A stretch of 63,280 bases of DNA from Aestuariirhabdus sp. (GTDB taxonomy: Bacteria; Pseudomonadota; Gammaproteobacteria; Pseudomonadales; Aestuariirhabdaceae), in NCBI GenBank assembly GCA_030622755.1, contig JAUXFT010000006.1, forward strand, positions 1 to 63,280. The letters are read 5' to 3'. This document shows, in pieces, positions 19,868 through 31,583 of the stretch. A program made the translations under genes and the position numbers. Under the pieces are notes generated by a model, which made no database searches, had not been told where the DNA came from, and was given only the letters and a program-made list of their open reading frames with translations. The number at the start of each line of letters is the position of its first letter. The stretch's first letter is position 1.

Positions 19868-21217
19868 ATGCTGATCACTACGGACACCAACAGGATTATT
19901 ATGGGGCTGGGTAAAACCGGTCTTTCCTGTGCCCGTTATTTATCGGCTATGGGTATGGGGTTTTCTGTGGTGGATAGTCGGAATAACCCTCCATTGTTAG
20001 CAGAATTTCGTAAAGAGTTTCCGGATGTATCAGTAAGCACCGGAGAATTTTCTGAAAGCGATCTTGCTCAGGCTACTCAGTTAATTGTCAGCCCGGGAAT
20101 ATCACTTAAGCACCCTGTAATTGAAGCGGCAGCTAGTGCTGGCGCTGAAATTACCGGTGATATTGATATCTTTTGCAGAAGTGTCAGCAAGCCAGTAGTT
20201 GCGATCACTGGATCTAATGCCAAGAGTACGGTGACAACCCTGGTAGGTGAGATGCTACAGGGCTGCGGTTTGCGAGTCGCCGTGGGAGGTAATATTGGTA
20301 CTCCGGCGCTTGATTTGTTACGGCAGGGAGACGTTGATATATATGTGTTGGAGCTGTCCAGTTTTCAACTTGAAACATCCCATAATTTAGCGGCGGAAGT
20401 TGCTACGGTTCTAAATATTAGTGAAGACCATATGGATCGTTATGATGGCCTTCAGCAATATCATCAGGCTAAGCATAGAATTTTCAGGGGTTGCCGGGCA
20501 GCGATAGTTAATCGAGATGATCCGCTAAGCAGTCCGTTGGTGGATGACTCGGTACGCTTGACCAGTTTTGGACTGGGAGTGCCAGATCTGGGGCAGTTTG
20601 GCGTCATTAGTCACGAGTCCAAGGAATGGTTGAGCTTGGGTACAGATCCTTTGCTCCCTGTAGATGATTTAAAAATCCCTGGTCGACATAACATTTCGAA
20701 TGCTCTGGTCGCACTGGCAATTGTGCATAGTCTGCATTTGCCACTGACCGGCGCTCTACATGCATTGAAAAATTTTAATGGATTACCTCATCGTTGCCAG
20801 TGGGTGGCTGAAATTAATGGTATTACCTACATCAATGATAGTAAGGCGACCAATAATGGCGCAGCGCTGGCGGCAATAGAGGGTATCGGCAAAAGTATTA
20901 CCGGGAAAATTCTGTTGATCGCGGGTGGTGATGGTAAAGGCGCAGATTTTTCTCCATTGAAACCGGCTATAGAGAAATACGTAAAACGTACGCTTTTAAT
21001 TGGAAGAGATGCACCACTTATGGCTCGAACATTTGCAGGCACACCTATCGAGCATTGCGATAGCTTGCAGCTGGCCGTAACTGAAGCCGCAAAACAGGCT
21101 GGTACCGGAGATGTCGTGCTGCTTTCTCCAGCGTGTGCAAGTTTTGATATGTTTAGCGGTTTTGAACAGCGTGGTGAAATGTTTATGCGTGCGGTACAGG
21201 AGGTGACTCATGATTAG
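19868..21217 (+). CDS. murD: UDP-N-acetylmuramoylalanine--D-glutamate ligase
   Basis: 449 aa. The P-loop reads ITGSNAKSTVTTL with Ala where E. coli has Gly; this form is familiar from Pseudomonas MurD. LELSSFQLETS, NISEDHMDRYDG, YINDSKATN and LLSPACASFDMFSGFEQRG complete the MurD pattern. It adds D-glutamate to UDP-MurNAc-L-Ala. It overlaps ftsW by 8 nt. Confidence 0.97.
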   Translation: MLITTDTNRIIMGLGKTGLSCARYLSAMGMGFSVVDSRNNPPLLAEFRKEFPDVSVSTGEFSESDLAQATQLIVSPGISLKHPVIEAAASAGAEITGDIDIFCRSVSKPVVAITGSNAKSTVTTLVGEMLQGCGLRVAVGGNIGTPALDLLRQGDVDIYVLELSSFQLETSHNLAAEVATVLNISEDHMDRYDGLQQYHQAKHRIFRGCRAAIVNRDDPLSSPLVDDSVRLTSFGLGVPDLGQFGVISHESKEWLSLGTDPLLPVDDLKIPGRHNISNALVALAIVHSLHLPLTGALHALKNFNGLPHRCQWVAEINGITYINDSKATNNGAALAAIEGIGKSITGKILLIAGGDGKGADFSPLKPAIEKYVKRTLLIGRDAPLMARTFAGTPIEHCDSLQLAVTEAAKQAGTGDVVLLSPACASFDMFSGFEQRGEMFMRAVQEVTHD

Positions 21218-22373
21218 TCTCGCCGCTACGCAAAAGCTTGATAATAGCAATGTGGCAACGTTTGACCATCTTTTGGCTTTTGTCGTGTTGGCGTTATTGT
21301 TGTTGGGGGCGGTGATGATTACTTCCGCCTCGATGGAAGTTGCGTATGGGCGTTTGGGAAGCCCGTTCTTTTATGCAGTACGTCAGTTGCTATACATAGC
21401 ACTGGGTGTAATTGCTCTGTTTTGTACGCTGATTGTTCCCATGCACTCTTGGGAAAAATACAGTGGTTGGCTGTTGGCCCTGGCATTTGTTCTGTTGGTT
21501 GTGGTGTTGATTGTGGGCCGAGAGATAAACGGAAGTCAGCGCTGGATCCCACTGGGAGTGGTTAATCTGCAAGCATCAGAAGTGGCCAAGCTAGGGTTGG
21601 TACTCTATCTGGCGGGTTACCTGGTTCGTCGTGGTGATGAGGTCAGAAAACATTGGCGCGGTTTTGTTAAGCCTATGATGGTGATTACCCTGGCGGTCAT
21701 GCTGTTGTTACTGGAGCCTGATTTCGGTGCTGTGGTGGTGTTGTTGTCGGCCGCGATAGGAATGATGTTTTTGGCTGGTGTGCGTTTGCAGCAATTTGTC
21801 ATGCTGATTCTGGGTTGCGGCGCGGCCATCTTTCTGCTGGCAAGATCGCAGCCTTACCGGATGGAACGCCTGTCAACTTACATGGATCCATGGGCGGATC
21901 AGTTTGGAAGTGGCTATCAGTTGACACAATCCCTGATTGCCTTCGGTCGTGGCGAGTGGTTTGGAACAGGTTTGGGAAATAGCATCCAAAAAATATTTTA
22001 CCTTCCTGAAGCTCACACCGATTTTGTGTTTGCGGTAGCAGCCGAAGAGCTTGGGTTAATTGGAGCGGTTGGGATTACCTTGTTGCTGGTGACGCTATGC
22101 GTGCGTGCACTGATCATTGGTTTCAGGGCTGAACAGCAAGGCCAGCATTTCTCTGGGTATGCCGCTTACGGTATCGGATTTTTGTTAGGTATGCAGACAC
22201 TGATCAATATAGGCGTCAATACCGGTTTATTGCCGACCAAGGGGCTTACATTGCCAATGCTCAGTTATGGCGGTAGTAGCCTTCTCGTATGTTGTGTGTC
22301 CGTCGGTTTGTTGCTGAGGATCGATTATGAGCGGAGATTGCTGGTGATCGACGGAGGGCGGCAACGTGGTTGA
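21210..22373 (+). CDS. ftsW: Septal peptidoglycan glycosyltransferase FtsW (SEDS family)
   Basis: 387 aa with about ten membrane spans. SEDS hallmarks: NGSQRWIPLG, LLLEPDFGAVVVLL, FVFAVAAEELGLIGAVG and GVNTGLLPTKGLTLPMLSYGGSS. FtsW polymerises lipid II during septation together with FtsI. It overlaps murD and murG by 8 nt each. Confidence 0.97.
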   Translation: MISLAATQKLDNSNVATFDHLLAFVVLALLLLGAVMITSASMEVAYGRLGSPFFYAVRQLLYIALGVIALFCTLIVPMHSWEKYSGWLLALAFVLLVVVLIVGREINGSQRWIPLGVVNLQASEVAKLGLVLYLAGYLVRRGDEVRKHWRGFVKPMMVITLAVMLLLLEPDFGAVVVLLSAAIGMMFLAGVRLQQFVMLILGCGAAIFLLARSQPYRMERLSTYMDPWADQFGSGYQLTQSLIAFGRGEWFGTGLGNSIQKIFYLPEAHTDFVFAVAAEELGLIGAVGITLLLVTLCVRALIIGFRAEQQGQHFSGYAAYGIGFLLGMQTLINIGVNTGLLPTKGLTLPMLSYGGSSLLVCCVSVGLLLRIDYERRLLVIDGGRQRG

Positions 22374-23431
22374 ACAGGCAAAGCGCATTTTGATCGTTGC
22401 TGGTGGAACGGGTGGACATATTTTCCCGGCTTTAGCCGTTGCTCGTGAGCTTATGGAGCGTGGAGCCGAAGTTCGCTGGTTGGGTGCACCAGACAGCATG
22501 GAACAAAAACTGGTTCCTGGTCATGATATTGAGATTGATCTGGTTAATATGAAAGGTGTGCGTGGCAAAGGTCGATTACAAATACTTAAAGCACCCTTTA
22601 TGGTTGTTGGCGCCTTGCTGCAAACGCTGCGACATTTCCACAACTGGAAACCTGATTGCGTTTTGGGTATGGGAGGGTATGTAACGGCACCAGCAGGCCT
22701 TGCAGCGAAGATTATGGGAATTCCTTTACTGATTCATGAGCAGAATGCCGTAGCTGGATTAAGTAACAAGCTACTTTCACGTATTGCCTGTCGCATTCTG
22801 GAAGGGTTCGAAGGAACATTCCAGAATAACCGGAAGTGCATGTGTACTGGTAATCCGGTGCGTGAGGAGATTACTAATTTAGAACATCTACCGAAGGAAG
22901 ATATCCTTAGAGTTTTGATTGTGGGTGGCAGTCTTGGAGCGTTAGCGATTAATCAGGTAGTGCCGGTAGCTTTATCCCAAAGCGGCTTGATGGGTCAGGT
23001 GAATGTCTGGCATCAAGCCGGAGAACGACATCTTGAAGTTACCAGGAAGCTGTACCAGGAAAATGCGATAGAAGCTCGTGTCGATTCCTTCATTGATGAT
23101 ATGGCTGAAGCCTATCGCTGGGCTGATTTGGTGGTTTGCCGTTCAGGTGCTTTAACGATTGCCGAACTTGCGTGCGCGCAACTTCCTGCGGTTTTGGTGC
23201 CATACCCATTCGCTGTTGATGATCATCAAACGGAAAATGCCCGTCATCTGGTTGATCGCGGTGCTGCGGTGCTGATGCCGCAAACAGAATTGACTGCAGA
23301 AAGACTTGCAGATTTATTGAAGAATTTAGTTATGAATAGAGAATTGTTGAGCGATATGTCTGCTGCTGCAAAAACAGTGGCAATGCCTGACGCCACGAAG
23401 TTGGTTGTCCATCAATGCCTGGAGGTGGCTT

Positions 23432-23439
<8 letters not shown>
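22366..23439 (+). CDS. murG: Lipid II synthase MurG (N-acetylglucosaminyltransferase)
   Basis: 357 aa, GTG start. N-terminal [14 protein letters not shown] glycine-rich loop, [23 protein letters not shown], and the donor-site [28 protein letters not shown]. It adds GlcNAc to lipid I on the inner face of the inner membrane. It overlaps murC by 8 nt. Confidence 0.97.
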
Positions 23440-25832
<2,393 letters not shown>

Positions 25833-26699
25833 ATGATGCAGATCCGTAATAACGAGGCAATAAAGCGCAGTAAGAGCGCAAGTCAGGTGCGTGGCGCAAG
25901 TCGCAAGAGTACATTCGTGTCTCGTCAATGGTCTACCCGCCTGGCACGTACATTACGTGTAGCTTTACTGGCTGGATCGATTACTGGATTTGCAGGCGTG
26001 TTCGCCTGGGTATTTGTACCCGTAGTGAGTGATGTAGTTAACCAACCTATTGATCGTGTTTCTGTTGCAGGAGAGATGAGTTTCCTTCCCAGAGAGCATG
26101 TTGAGGTTGCTATGCAACCATATATTACCGAGCGTTTTTTTACGGTTGATTTGACAGATGTCCAGAATGAGCTGTTGGAATTACCCTGGGTGGCGAACGT
26201 GAGTATTCGTCGTCAATGGCCTGGCATCCTTAAAGTTTCAATCGTAGAGCAAATACCCGTTGCGCGTTGGCAAGATGAATATTTATTGAACAGTCACGGC
26301 GATAGTTTTTTTGAAAAAAATACTAAGAACTTTACACATTTGGCACAACTTTCAGGACCTGATGGATATGAACTGGAAGTGATGGACCAGTATCAGATTT
26401 TAAGTAGAATAATGCGTCCTTTGAATTTGAATATCAAAGAGTTGTCTTTGAATCACAGAGGAAGTTGGAGTCTACAAACAGATAAGTTTGAAATTATGAT
26501 CGGAACAAATCATGTGATCGATAAAATTCAGCGATTTGTCGCGGTTTATAACGCAGAGTTACGTAATAGTGAGCGGGATATTTCTCGTATCGATGTACGC
26601 TATCTCAATGGGGTTGCAGTTGCCTGGGGTAACCAACCGGTGAGTGGCGATGTGGCGCAGCAAATGCTGCCGAATACACTAGGAAGAGTAAAGTTATGA
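25833..26699 (+). CDS. ftsQ: Cell division protein FtsQ
   Basis: 288 aa. A basic cytoplasmic tail of about 45 residues, one membrane helix (about 46-68; VALLAGSITGFAGVFAWVF), then a POTRA domain (IDRVSVAGEMSFLPREHVE) and the beta-domain with LPWVANVSIRRQWPGILKVSI and EQIPVARW. FtsQ links FtsL/FtsB to the rest of the divisome. It overlaps ftsA by 4 nt. Confidence 0.95.
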   Translation: MMQIRNNEAIKRSKSASQVRGASRKSTFVSRQWSTRLARTLRVALLAGSITGFAGVFAWVFVPVVSDVVNQPIDRVSVAGEMSFLPREHVEVAMQPYITERFFTVDLTDVQNELLELPWVANVSIRRQWPGILKVSIVEQIPVARWQDEYLLNSHGDSFFEKNTKNFTHLAQLSGPDGYELEVMDQYQILSRIMRPLNLNIKELSLNHRGSWSLQTDKFEIMIGTNHVIDKIQRFVAVYNAELRNSERDISRIDVRYLNGVAVAWGNQPVSGDVAQQMLPNTLGRVKL

Positions 26700-27931
26700 A
26701 GGCAACTCCAAGCGGAAAAATGATTGTAGGTTTGGATATTGGTACCTCTAAAGTTGTCGCCATCGTCGGTGAAATGAACGAGGAGGGTCAGATAGAAGTT
26801 GTGGGTATCGGCTCACATCCTTCTCGGGGAATGAAAAAAGGCGTTGTGGTCAATATTGAGTCAACGGTGCAGTCAATACAGCGAGCCGTTGAAGAAGCTG
26901 AGTTAATGGCCGGTTGCCAGATTCATTCGGTGTATGCCGGTATTGCCGGAAGCCATATTCGTAGTCTGAACTCTCACGGTATCGTGGCGATTAGAGATCG
27001 CGAGGTTACTCAAGCAGATATCGATCGGGTTATTGATGCGGCGAAAGCAGTGGCGATTCCGGCAGACCAGAAAATTTTACACGTATTACCTCAGGAATAT
27101 GTGGTCGATGAGCAAGAGGGTGTGAAAGAACCCTTGGGTATGTCGGGAGTACGCCTCGAAGCAAAAGTGCACTTGGTTACCTGTGCGGTGAATGCCGCCC
27201 AAAATATTGAGAAGTGTGTGCGTAAATGTGGCCTCGAAGTCGAAAACGTTATTTTGGAGCAGCTCGCTTCAAGCCATGCCGTATTAACGGATGATGAAAA
27301 AGAGTTGGGTGTCTGTATGGTTGATCTCGGTGGCGGTACCACCGATATCGCTATTTTCACAGAAGGCTCGATTCGTCATACGTCTGTGATTCCAATTGCT
27401 GGTGATCAAGTAACTAATGATATCGCGATGGCTTTACGAACACCGACCAAGCACGCAGAAGAGCTAAAGATACGCTACGCCTGTGCCCTAACCCAGCTGG
27501 CAGGTGCGGAAGAGACTATTCAGGTTCCAGGTGTTGGTGAACGCCCTCCGCGAAATTTGACTCGCCAGGCTTTAGCTGAGGTGGTAGAGCCCCGTTACGA
27601 CGAATTATTCACTCTGGTGCAGGCTGAGCTTCGTCGTAGTGGTTTTGAAGATTTGATTCCTGCCGGTGTGGTGTTAACCGGAGGCACCGCCAAAATGGAA
27701 GGGGTGGTAGAGCTTGCTGAAGAAATTTTTCATAAACAGGTGCGCCTTGCGGTGCCCCAGGATGTAAGAGGTTTGTCGGATGTGGTGCGTAACCCCATCT
27801 ATTCAACTGGTGTTGGATTGCTGCAGTCTGGCTTCTTACACCAGGCAGAACCTGGTTTCAATGTTGTAGGACATGAAGCTGGTGAAAGTCTTGTAAATCG
27901 TATTAAACAGTGGTTTCAAGGCAATTTTTAA
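26696..27931 (+). CDS. ftsA: Cell division protein FtsA
   Basis: 411 aa actin-like ATPase: GLDIGTSKVVAIVGE (phosphate 1), CMVDLGGGTTDIAIF (phosphate 2), GVVLTGGTAKMEGV (adenosine motif), and a C-terminal amphipathic end (NRIKQWFQGNF) that binds the membrane. FtsA tethers FtsZ filaments to the inner membrane. It is followed by a 46-nt gap with a strong AAAGGAGAGGA ribosome-binding site for ftsZ. Confidence 0.97.
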   Translation: MKATPSGKMIVGLDIGTSKVVAIVGEMNEEGQIEVVGIGSHPSRGMKKGVVVNIESTVQSIQRAVEEAELMAGCQIHSVYAGIAGSHIRSLNSHGIVAIRDREVTQADIDRVIDAAKAVAIPADQKILHVLPQEYVVDEQEGVKEPLGMSGVRLEAKVHLVTCAVNAAQNIEKCVRKCGLEVENVILEQLASSHAVLTDDEKELGVCMVDLGGGTTDIAIFTEGSIRHTSVIPIAGDQVTNDIAMALRTPTKHAEELKIRYACALTQLAGAEETIQVPGVGERPPRNLTRQALAEVVEPRYDELFTLVQAELRRSGFEDLIPAGVVLTGGTAKMEGVVELAEEIFHKQVRLAVPQDVRGLSDVVRNPIYSTGVGLLQSGFLHQAEPGFNVVGHEAGESLVNRIKQWFQGNF

Positions 27932-27977
27932 GTGACCGGAAGAAGTACTCGAAAAACAAAGGGGAAAGGAGAGGATT

Positions 27978-29129
27978 ATGTTTGAACTCGTGGATAACGT
28001 GCCTCAGAATGCCGTAATCAAGGTTATAGGTGTTGGGGGAGGGGGTGGCAACGCAGTTGGCCACATGATCAGTAAAAATGTTGAAGGGGTAGATTTCATC
28101 TGCGCCAATACTGATGCTCAGGCCCTTCGGGATCTTGAGGGTAAAACAGTATTGCAGATGGGGACTGGTGTTACTAAGGGCTTGGGTGCTGGAGCTAACC
28201 CTGAGATCGGGCGTGAATCTGCTTTGGAGGACCGGGATCGTATTGCCGAGGTGTTGAGTGGAGCCGATATGGTTTTCATTACAGCTGGCATGGGGGGTGG
28301 CACCGGTACTGGAGCAGCACCTGTAGTTGCTCAAGTTGCCAAGGAGATGGGTATTTTGACTGTCGCGGTAGTTACCAAGCCTTTCCCCTTTGAAGGTCGC
28401 AAACGCATGTCTATTGCAGAGATGGGGATTAAAGAGCTGGCGGATAACGTCGATTCATTAATTACCGTTCCGAATGAGAAGTTGCTGACTGTACTCGGTA
28501 AAGATGCGAGCTTGCTCAGTGCTTTTAGTGCTGCGAATGATGTATTGCTCGGTGCAGTGCAGGGGATCGCAGATCTAATTATTCGTCCGGGTATGATTAA
28601 CGCCGATTTCGCGGATGTTCGTACTATCATGTCAGAAATGGGTATGGCAATGATGGGTACGGGCGCAGCTACCGGTGAAAACAGGGCTGTAGAAGCAGCT
28701 GAGGCTGCTATTCGCAGTCCTCTTTTGGAGGATGTAGATCTTCAGGGAGCCCGAGGTATCCTGGTGAATATTACTGCGGGAATGGATCTTGGCTTGGGTG
28801 AATTTACCGAAGTGGGTAATATCATTGAAGCGCTTGCGTCTGAGAATGCCACCGTTATTCTTGGAACAGTGATTGATCCAGAAATGTCAGATGAGCTGAA
28901 AGTCACTGTGGTGGCAACCGGTTTGGGGCCTGTCGCTGAACGTCCTGTCAAAGTTGTGGATAATACCCGCAAGGATGGTTCGGTTGATTATCAGAAGTTG
29001 GATCGGCCGACAGTAATGCGTAATCAGGCGGTAGTAAATGGAGCCAACGCGGTCAAGAGGGAGCAAATGCAGAATGAGAATATGGATTATCTCGATATTC
29101 CAGCATTTCTGCGCAGACAGGCTGATTAG
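27978..29129 (+). CDS. ftsZ: Cell division protein FtsZ
   Basis: 383 aa tubulin homologue: [33 protein letters not shown] (GTP loop), and [11 protein letters not shown] with the catalytic Asp of T7. A short linker leads to the conserved C-terminal peptide [13 protein letters not shown], which binds FtsA and ZipA. It forms the Z-ring. Last gene of the cluster before lpxC. Confidence 0.98.
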   Translation: MFELVDNVPQNAVIKVIGVGGGGGNAVGHMISKNVEGVDFICANTDAQALRDLEGKTVLQMGTGVTKGLGAGANPEIGRESALEDRDRIAEVLSGADMVFITAGMGGGTGTGAAPVVAQVAKEMGILTVAVVTKPFPFEGRKRMSIAEMGIKELADNVDSLITVPNEKLLTVLGKDASLLSAFSAANDVLLGAVQGIADLIIRPGMINADFADVRTIMSEMGMAMMGTGAATGENRAVEAAEAAIRSPLLEDVDLQGARGILVNITAGMDLGLGEFTEVGNIIEALASENATVILGTVIDPEMSDELKVTVVATGLGPVAERPVKVVDNTRKDGSVDYQKLDRPTVMRNQAVVNGANAVKREQMQNENMDYLDIPAFLRRQAD

Positions 29130-29147
29130 TTCAGTCTGTCGCTGTGG

Positions 29148-29176
29148 TTGGTGATTCTATTCGACTTTGGTACAAT
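29148..29176 (+). promoter_or_regulatory. Probable lpxC promoter
   Basis: TTGGTG (29148-29153), 17-nt spacer and TACAAT (29171-29176). The start point would be near 29183, leaving about 50 nt of leader before lpxC. The -10 box overlaps a perfect palindrome at 29174-29187. Confidence 0.6.
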
Positions 29177-29187
29177 AGCCGGCTATT
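29174..29187. repeat. 14-bp perfect palindrome over the lpxC -10 box and start point
   Basis: AATAGCCGGCTATT is fully self-complementary. Its position over the -10 box and predicted start suggests a repressor site, but no regulator is known to me for it. Confidence 0.45.
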
Positions 29188-29234
29188 AAAATCGGCTTGT
29201 ATAAATACCGATCAATTTACGGCGTATAGTTACT

Positions 29235-30149
29235 ATGATTAGACAAAGAACATTGAAGAATATCATCCGTGCAACCGGTGTTGGTTTGCATTCTGGTGAG
29301 AAAGTTTACCTCACCCTGAAACCAGCACCGGTTGGCACAGGTATCGTTTTTTGTCGTGTCGACCTGGACCCTGTGGTTGAGATCGCCGCCAAGGCTGAAA
29401 ATGTGGGTGAGACACTGCTGTGTACTACTCTCATGAATGCTGATGGTGTGCGGGTTGATACTGTAGAGCATCTGCTTTCGGCGATGGCTGGACTGGGTAT
29501 TGACAATGCGTATGTAGAGGTCAGTGAACACGAAGTGCCTATTATGGATGGTAGTGCGGGGCCTTTTGTTTTCCTGTTGCAGTCTGCGGGTATTGAAGAG
29601 CAGGATGCGCCAAAGGAATTTATCCGCATTAAGCGTGAAGTTACGGTTGAAGAAGGTGACAAACGAGCTACTTTTAAGCCTTTTAATGGCTTTAAAGTTT
29701 CTTTTGGCATTGATTTTGATCATCCGGTCTTTCAGGGAAGAACTCAGGAAGCATCGGTGGATTTCTCCAGCACCTCCTTTGTAAAAGAGGTGAGTCGTGC
29801 TCGTACCTTCGGTTTTATGCGCGATATCGAGTACCTTCGTTCGAAAAATCTGGCTTTAGGTGGCAGTGTTGATAACGCTATTGTTGTTGATGAATTCCGT
29901 ATTCTTAATGAGGACGGACTGCGCTACGAAGATGAATTCGTTAAGCACAAAATGCTTGATGCTATTGGCGATCTTTATCTCCTTGGCAAAAGTTTGATTG
30001 GTGAGTTTCAAGGCTATAAATCCGGTCACGCCTTGAATAACAAACTAATCTGCGAATTATTGGCCAATGAAGATGCGTGGGAGGTTGTTACCTTTGATGA
30101 CGCAGCAACAGCGCCTATTTCTTATATGAAGCCCGCCGCGGCTCTTTAA
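29235..30149 (+). CDS. lpxC: UDP-3-O-acyl-N-acetylglucosamine deacetylase
   Basis: 304 aa. Zinc ligands are in [13 protein letters not shown] (His79) and [15 protein letters not shown] (His and Asp). [12 protein letters not shown] and the RTFGFM loop are typical. It catalyses the committed step of lipid A synthesis in the cytoplasm and is usually regulated by proteolysis of its C-terminus. It is followed by a strong UUCG hairpin. Confidence 0.98.
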   Translation: MIRQRTLKNIIRATGVGLHSGEKVYLTLKPAPVGTGIVFCRVDLDPVVEIAAKAENVGETLLCTTLMNADGVRVDTVEHLLSAMAGLGIDNAYVEVSEHEVPIMDGSAGPFVFLLQSAGIEEQDAPKEFIRIKREVTVEEGDKRATFKPFNGFKVSFGIDFDHPVFQGRTQEASVDFSSTSFVKEVSRARTFGFMRDIEYLRSKNLALGGSVDNAIVVDEFRILNEDGLRYEDEFVKHKMLDAIGDLYLLGKSLIGEFQGYKSGHALNNKLICELLANEDAWEVVTFDDAATAPISYMKPAAAL

Positions 30150-30167
30150 AAAGCCTTTTCCCTGGAT

Positions 30168-30199
30168 AAATATAAGGAACCTTCGGGTTCCTTATATTT
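30168..30199 (+). terminator. Terminator after lpxC (14-bp stem, UUCG loop)
   Basis: AAATATAAGGAACC and its exact complement flank a TTCG tetraloop; the distal arm ends TATATTTATTATAT. It works as a terminator or a 3'-end stabilising hairpin. Confidence 0.8.
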
Positions 30200-30477
30200 A
30201 TTATATCGACTTGTAAATAGCCTATCCTTGGTCTAGTGCTACTGGACAAACAGTGGTGGGTAACACTAAAGTTATTTACTGAACTGTTAACTCGTCGTTT
30301 ATCTATGTATGTACTCATAAGTGTGATTTGGTTCACGCGATGTTTTGGGTATGTTGGTAGTCTCACGGGTACAAGTATTGTGGCTTATGGTATACATGAA
30401 ACGTATAGGTTTCAGGTGCCCATCGTAATACGGGTAACTTGGAAATGGATAAGGCTTATGAGCGGTAACAATAGTCT
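30200..30477. other. Intergenic gap lpxC to M23 gene; no gene recognised
   Basis: About 280 bp, A/T-rich. An in-frame open stretch on the plus strand (30236-30481) reads as Trp/Arg-rich sequence with no family look, and the reverse strand has nothing either. In many relatives a dciA (DUF721) gene sits here on the opposite strand; none is seen. Confidence 0.5.
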
Positions 30478-31404
30478 ATGAATATTATCATTGTGGGAAA
30501 AGGTCAGGCTCAGTCCCGATCAGTAAGCATCAGTGGGCTAGTGTTCGGCGCGTTGTTAATCGCTTTATTGCTAATGATAGTTTCCGGATTTGGCACATAC
30601 CGTTATTTCAAAGCGAATACGAGTGATCTCCTGACGACTGAAAATATTGAGGGTTGGAAGCATCAGTTGCAGGAGCAACGACAGTCATTGGCCGTTATAC
30701 GCGATGATTCTCTGGGGCAGATAGATGCACTTTCACTCCGCGTTGCCCAGTTGCAAAGCCGTTTGATCAGGCTGGATGCGCTAGGTGAGCGGATGACCAC
30801 TATGGCGAAGCTGGATAAAGGTGAATTCAATTTTGCAGAGCCTCCTGCGGTGGGTGGACCAGAATCCAGTGAGTTAGGTGAAGCCTATCAGCAGCCTCGT
30901 TTTATAGATGTAATTGATGAGCTTACCGCGCGTATTGATTCGCGAGAAGATCAGCTGGAAGTGCTCGAAACCTTGATGGGAAACCGCAAATTACAGGATG
31001 ATGTATTCCTGGCTGGACGTCCTATCAAAAAAGGGTGGATGTCCTCTCGCTTTGGTCGCCGCACAGATCCTATTAATGGTCGTCTGGCGATGCACAAGGG
31101 GGTCGATTTTGCTGGCAAGGCAGGGTCTGGTGTTATCGCTGTAGCATCGGGCGTTATCACTTGGTCTGGCACTCGTAGTGGTTATGGTGCTTTGGTTGAA
31201 ATTAATCATGGTAGTGGTTACGTAACCCGATATGGGCATAACAAGGAAAACCTTGTCAAAGTCGGCGACTTGGTCAAGAAGGGGCAAACTATTGCCTTGA
31301 TGGGGAGTAGCGGTCGTTCAACCGGGCCGCACGTTCATTTTGAAGTCTATAAAAATGGTCGTACCGTGGATCCTGCCAAGTATATCTATCGCGCCAGTCG
31401 TTAG
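30478..31404 (+). CDS. M23 family metallopeptidase (membrane-anchored LytM-type)
   Basis: 308 aa. One N-terminal membrane helix (about 19-42), a coiled-coil stretch (about 60-110: QLQEQRQSLAVIRDD, LSLRVAQLQSRLIRL), and a C-terminal LytM/M23 domain. The zinc ligands HKGVDF (His and Asp) and HVHFE are intact, as is YGHNKENLVKVGDLVKKGQ. It is probably an active endopeptidase cutting peptidoglycan cross-bridges at the periplasmic face. The location between lpxC and secA is conserved in Pseudomonas relatives. Confidence 0.9.
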   Translation: MNIIIVGKGQAQSRSVSISGLVFGALLIALLLMIVSGFGTYRYFKANTSDLLTTENIEGWKHQLQEQRQSLAVIRDDSLGQIDALSLRVAQLQSRLIRLDALGERMTTMAKLDKGEFNFAEPPAVGGPESSELGEAYQQPRFIDVIDELTARIDSREDQLEVLETLMGNRKLQDDVFLAGRPIKKGWMSSRFGRRTDPINGRLAMHKGVDFAGKAGSGVIAVASGVITWSGTRSGYGALVEINHGSGYVTRYGHNKENLVKVGDLVKKGQTIALMGSSGRSTGPHVHFEVYKNGRTVDPAKYIYRASR

Positions 31405-31583
31405 ATATCTTGTATCAGCACCGATCAATTAGTTTGAATTAATTTTTCCGCAAGAAATATTCTAACAAGCAGCTCTCAGTTGTTTAATGCTGGGGGTCTT
31501 TAGCGGTAGAATGCACTCTCTCTTCAGTTCGGGTTATACCTACCGGCTGCACACTGAACAACTATTACACGACTGAATTAACT

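Noticed and set aside
20206-20245. MurD P-loop with Ala in place of Gly (SNAKST) as a defect
   Set aside because: The same NAKST form is normal in Pseudomonas MurD, so it is lineage-typical rather than a mutation.
30236-30481. 81-codon frame between lpxC and the M23 gene
   Set aside because: No ribosome-binding site, unusual composition, overlaps the start of the M23 gene in another frame, and no homology I can recall.
31405-31583. Possible secM-like arrest peptide upstream of secA
   Set aside because: The 179-bp gap has no signal-peptide frame or arrest motif.
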